This document shows positions 61,919 to 64,000 of a stretch of DNA of 64,000 nucleotides, in pieces (positions within the stretch are counted from its first letter, which is position 1; each line of letters starts with the position of its first letter). Where the stretch lies: assembly GCF_900496995.4 (NCBI RefSeq), contig NC_044009.1, forward strand, positions 52,888,505-52,952,504, in the 5' to 3' direction. The stretch comes from Aquila chrysaetos chrysaetos. Lineage: Eukaryota; Chordata; Aves; Accipitriformes; Accipitridae. Made by a program: the position numbers and the translations under genes. The notes beneath the pieces are model-generated. The model saw only the letters and a list, made by a program, of their open reading frames with translations, did not search any database and was not told the DNA's origin.

Positions 61919-62716
61919 TTAGCATCAGAAGGAGATTGAAATGTACTTCAACAGATTGAGTCTCCTCTAGCCTAAACAGTGTTTTCATTTTTTACATGAA
62001 GCTGGTAATTATGTTTTCCACTTGTACCTGGAAAATTCAGCAAATATTCTAGACAAGCTATTTTTGATTGGAATGATTCCATATACTACAAAATAATGAG
62101 ATTTTTTCAATTTTTTTTTAGGTGCTGTATGTGTGAAGATTAAGCAGTCCTTCAATACAGGCTGGGGAAGTTACACGGACAGACATGTTTATCTAGTACC
62201 AGAGGTTGGAACCGCTCAAGGCTTTGGAAACGTACCCTTCACATGCACGCTCCTGATCCAGGCAACAGGAGATAAGCCAGCCAAAGCTGCCACAGGGTTT
62301 CTACGGATGCATTCACGTGAACATTTTAAGTCCAGTCGGGAGGTGACGAAACTAAACCAGTAGCCCACGGGGCAGGGAGGGCACCAGGATAACCTCCCCT
62401 CCGGCAGCTGCTCTACCCCACAGGTCTCCAGCTGCGGCTCCCAAAAACCGCAGCACACCCTCAACCGAGTCACCTGCTGCGAGCAGGCAGGCTTGGGGTT
62501 CAAAGCCGAATTTCTGCCATCTGGAGCAGTTACGCAGCTCTTACAGATTTCCTTAATGTCACAAAGCCTATTTAAGAAAGCAGCGCTGCTTGTAAGCCTG
62601 CTCAAATACCTCGGTGGTAATTCGGTCCTTTGTAAAATGACAAGGGACCTGGCGCACCGCAGGCAGCCCCTCAAGCTGCAGAAGCGGAGCAGCACCCACA
62701 GCTGTGCTGCTCCTGC

Positions 62717-62739
62717 TTTTAAGCCTCCTTGGCTTAAAA
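62717..62739. repeat. Perfect inverted repeat (9-bp arms, 5-nt loop)
   Basis: TTTTAAGCC (62717-62725) and GGCTTAAAA (62731-62739) are exact reverse complements around TCCTT. No T-run or other sign of a terminator follows. Confidence 0.8.
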
Positions 62740-64000
62740 CTAAGAGTTTCTAGGGAGACCAAAGTGTTGAACATACTTTGGAAGAAAAGGAGGCTAAGTA
62801 CATTTAAGCTCTTGCAAGACTGGTGTAACTTGAGGTATCTGGGTATTTCATAACCAGATACTTAAACACGTTAAGAAAAAACATTTGTGATCTTTCCTTT
62901 TATTTTTTAAATAAAAAAACAAAGAAAAAACACCCAAAACCTACACCCTCACAAAGCTGAGAATTCAATTTTATGTTCCCTGACACAAGCAGGTTAATTA
63001 TATTGGCAGCTCCTTCCACTTTCTCAGGCTTTCCTCCCACCATCGCTTTGCTCAGGCGCGTAGCAAATACTGACCTCAAGGCAGTGCGAATGCTCCAGCA
63101 TGTGACACAGGCAGGACACCGATTTCCAGCCCTACCTCCTATCCAGAGGACTAGAGCTAAGGGATGTCACCATAACTCAAGAAGTTATTTGCTCTCCTCT
63201 TGCACCTCCACCAGGACCCTCAGAAACCAGCCATCCACATTGCTCAGACCTCATGCCCCAGCTTGTCTCCCCATCCGACCTGCCAGCTCCTCCGCAATGG
63301 CAGAGCATCATTAGCTGAGTTCACTCAGTTTGCAGCACAGCTCCAATTATGGTCATGACAACACAAATTACTAAAAAAAAATACATTTATCAGGGTCGTG
63401 AAGTAGGCCTGCAAACTCAGCTCTAAAGCTTTGACAAGTTACACGTAAAGCTACACTGCAAGTCTCTCTTAGCTGTAACACAACTTTGCACGTGGGGTTC
63501 AGTTTCCTGAGCACTTCCAACTATCAGTGAGACGCACAGCATTTTTTCCAGTAACAGAAAGCCATTAAAAGGATTTAATCTCAAACATCGGACAAGCTAC
63601 AAAATCCACAGAAGCAGCGCTTTGGATCCAGAAGGGAATTGCATGCACGTGGCACTCTGTCTCCACGAGGGTCACCTTCTTGCACGGATCTAAGCTCACA
63701 GCACCTTCATTACCGCCCAGGCAAACACAGACCTTTGAGGAGCACAAACCCTTACCCGGCTGCGCTTCTCTTCAGCCCTAAGGAGAGTGCTGTCCCTCCG
63801 CTCACCAGGGCCGGCGAGTCCCCCAGGGCTGGTCTAGCTGCCTGGGGGCTACCACCAGCTCCAAGGCCACGTCAAGCAGAACCGACCACGCGTCCCCTTC
63901 CCAAATCCCCATTGCCTCCTCCCCACGTCCCACAGGCACCACACACCTACCTGTTCCCCATGTCAGCAGCAAGAACGGTGCCTGAATGAAGCCCAGCTGT

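Larger units (their letters stand above)
55701..64000. other. Intergenic stretch to window end, no gene seen
   Basis: AT-rich with several CNE-like stretches (notably about 58080-58370 and 60180-60310), a TA microsatellite (57811-57829), a T-run near 59154-59168, a 16-A run near 61279, and two inverted repeats (61890-61918 and 62717-62739). GC-richer DNA at 59290-59590, 62370-62710 and 63750-63960 produces frames of up to 159 codons on either strand, and none is recognisable. Confidence 0.55.

Noticed and set aside
62216..62695. 159-codon open frame on the - strand
   Set aside because: No family resemblance; several overlapping frames in a GC-rich stretch; no promoter or splice context.
1..64000. 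CRISPR arrays, tRNA or rRNA genes, bacterial-style operons
   Set aside because: No regularly spaced direct repeats, no tRNA-like cloverleaf I could identify, no rRNA-like sequence. The genome is vertebrate.

Overview
The window looks like bird genomic DNA: the last coding exon of one vertebrate gene followed by about 57 kb with no recognisable gene. The gene is KCNJ3 (GIRK1/Kir3.1, a G-protein-gated inward-rectifier K+ channel subunit), on the + strand. Bases 1-2250 are the end of the intron before the last exon. Bases 2251-2834 are the final coding exon, which I recognise with high confidence. A long 3' UTR follows and probably ends near 6.3-6.5 kb. The bird assignment rests on a CR1 LINE 3' end with its pentanucleotide tail at 5.29-5.37 kb, an LTR of the kind I associate with avian endogenous retroviruses at 22.9-23.6 kb, and very few other transposons. 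A non-avian reptile is not strictly excluded.

From about 6.5 kb to 64 kb I find no protein-coding gene, tRNA, rRNA or CRISPR array. The longest open frames lie in GC-rich patches where stops are rare, and none resembles a known protein. From memory, mammals also have a very large gene desert between KCNJ3 and the next gene (NR4A2), so an empty flank is expected. It is not uniform. AT-rich DNA is interrupted by short CpG-dense islands (about 11.2-11.5, 17.7-18.0, 20.8-20.95, 22.05-22.15, 23.6-24.0, 27.0-27.2, 37.7-38.15, 43.95-44.12 and 55.26-55.61 kb), by microsatellites, and by several perfect inverted repeats.

The most notable non-coding objects are these. (1) A complete-looking RNA polymerase II unit at 44.46-44.95 kb has an IRF-like site, a CCAAT box, a TATA box, a strong splice donor and a poly(A) signal with a GU-rich tail; it is best explained as a solo LTR or an unannotated promoter, and a G-quadruplex motif lies about 0.6 kb upstream. 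(2) Four near-perfect RFX X-box motifs occur at 17.96, 31.96, 38.12 and 48.13 kb, more than expected by chance. (3) A palindromic paired SOX site lies at 20.33 kb inside a CNE-like AT-rich stretch. (4) A minus-strand solo LTR at 22.92-23.58 kb is flanked by a 6-bp target-site duplication. (5) A perfect 12-bp-arm hairpin lies at 29.89 kb. Together these fit a neural channel gene followed by a regulatory gene desert. I see no operon-like or new multi-gene system. Conservation and expression cannot be judged from one sequence.
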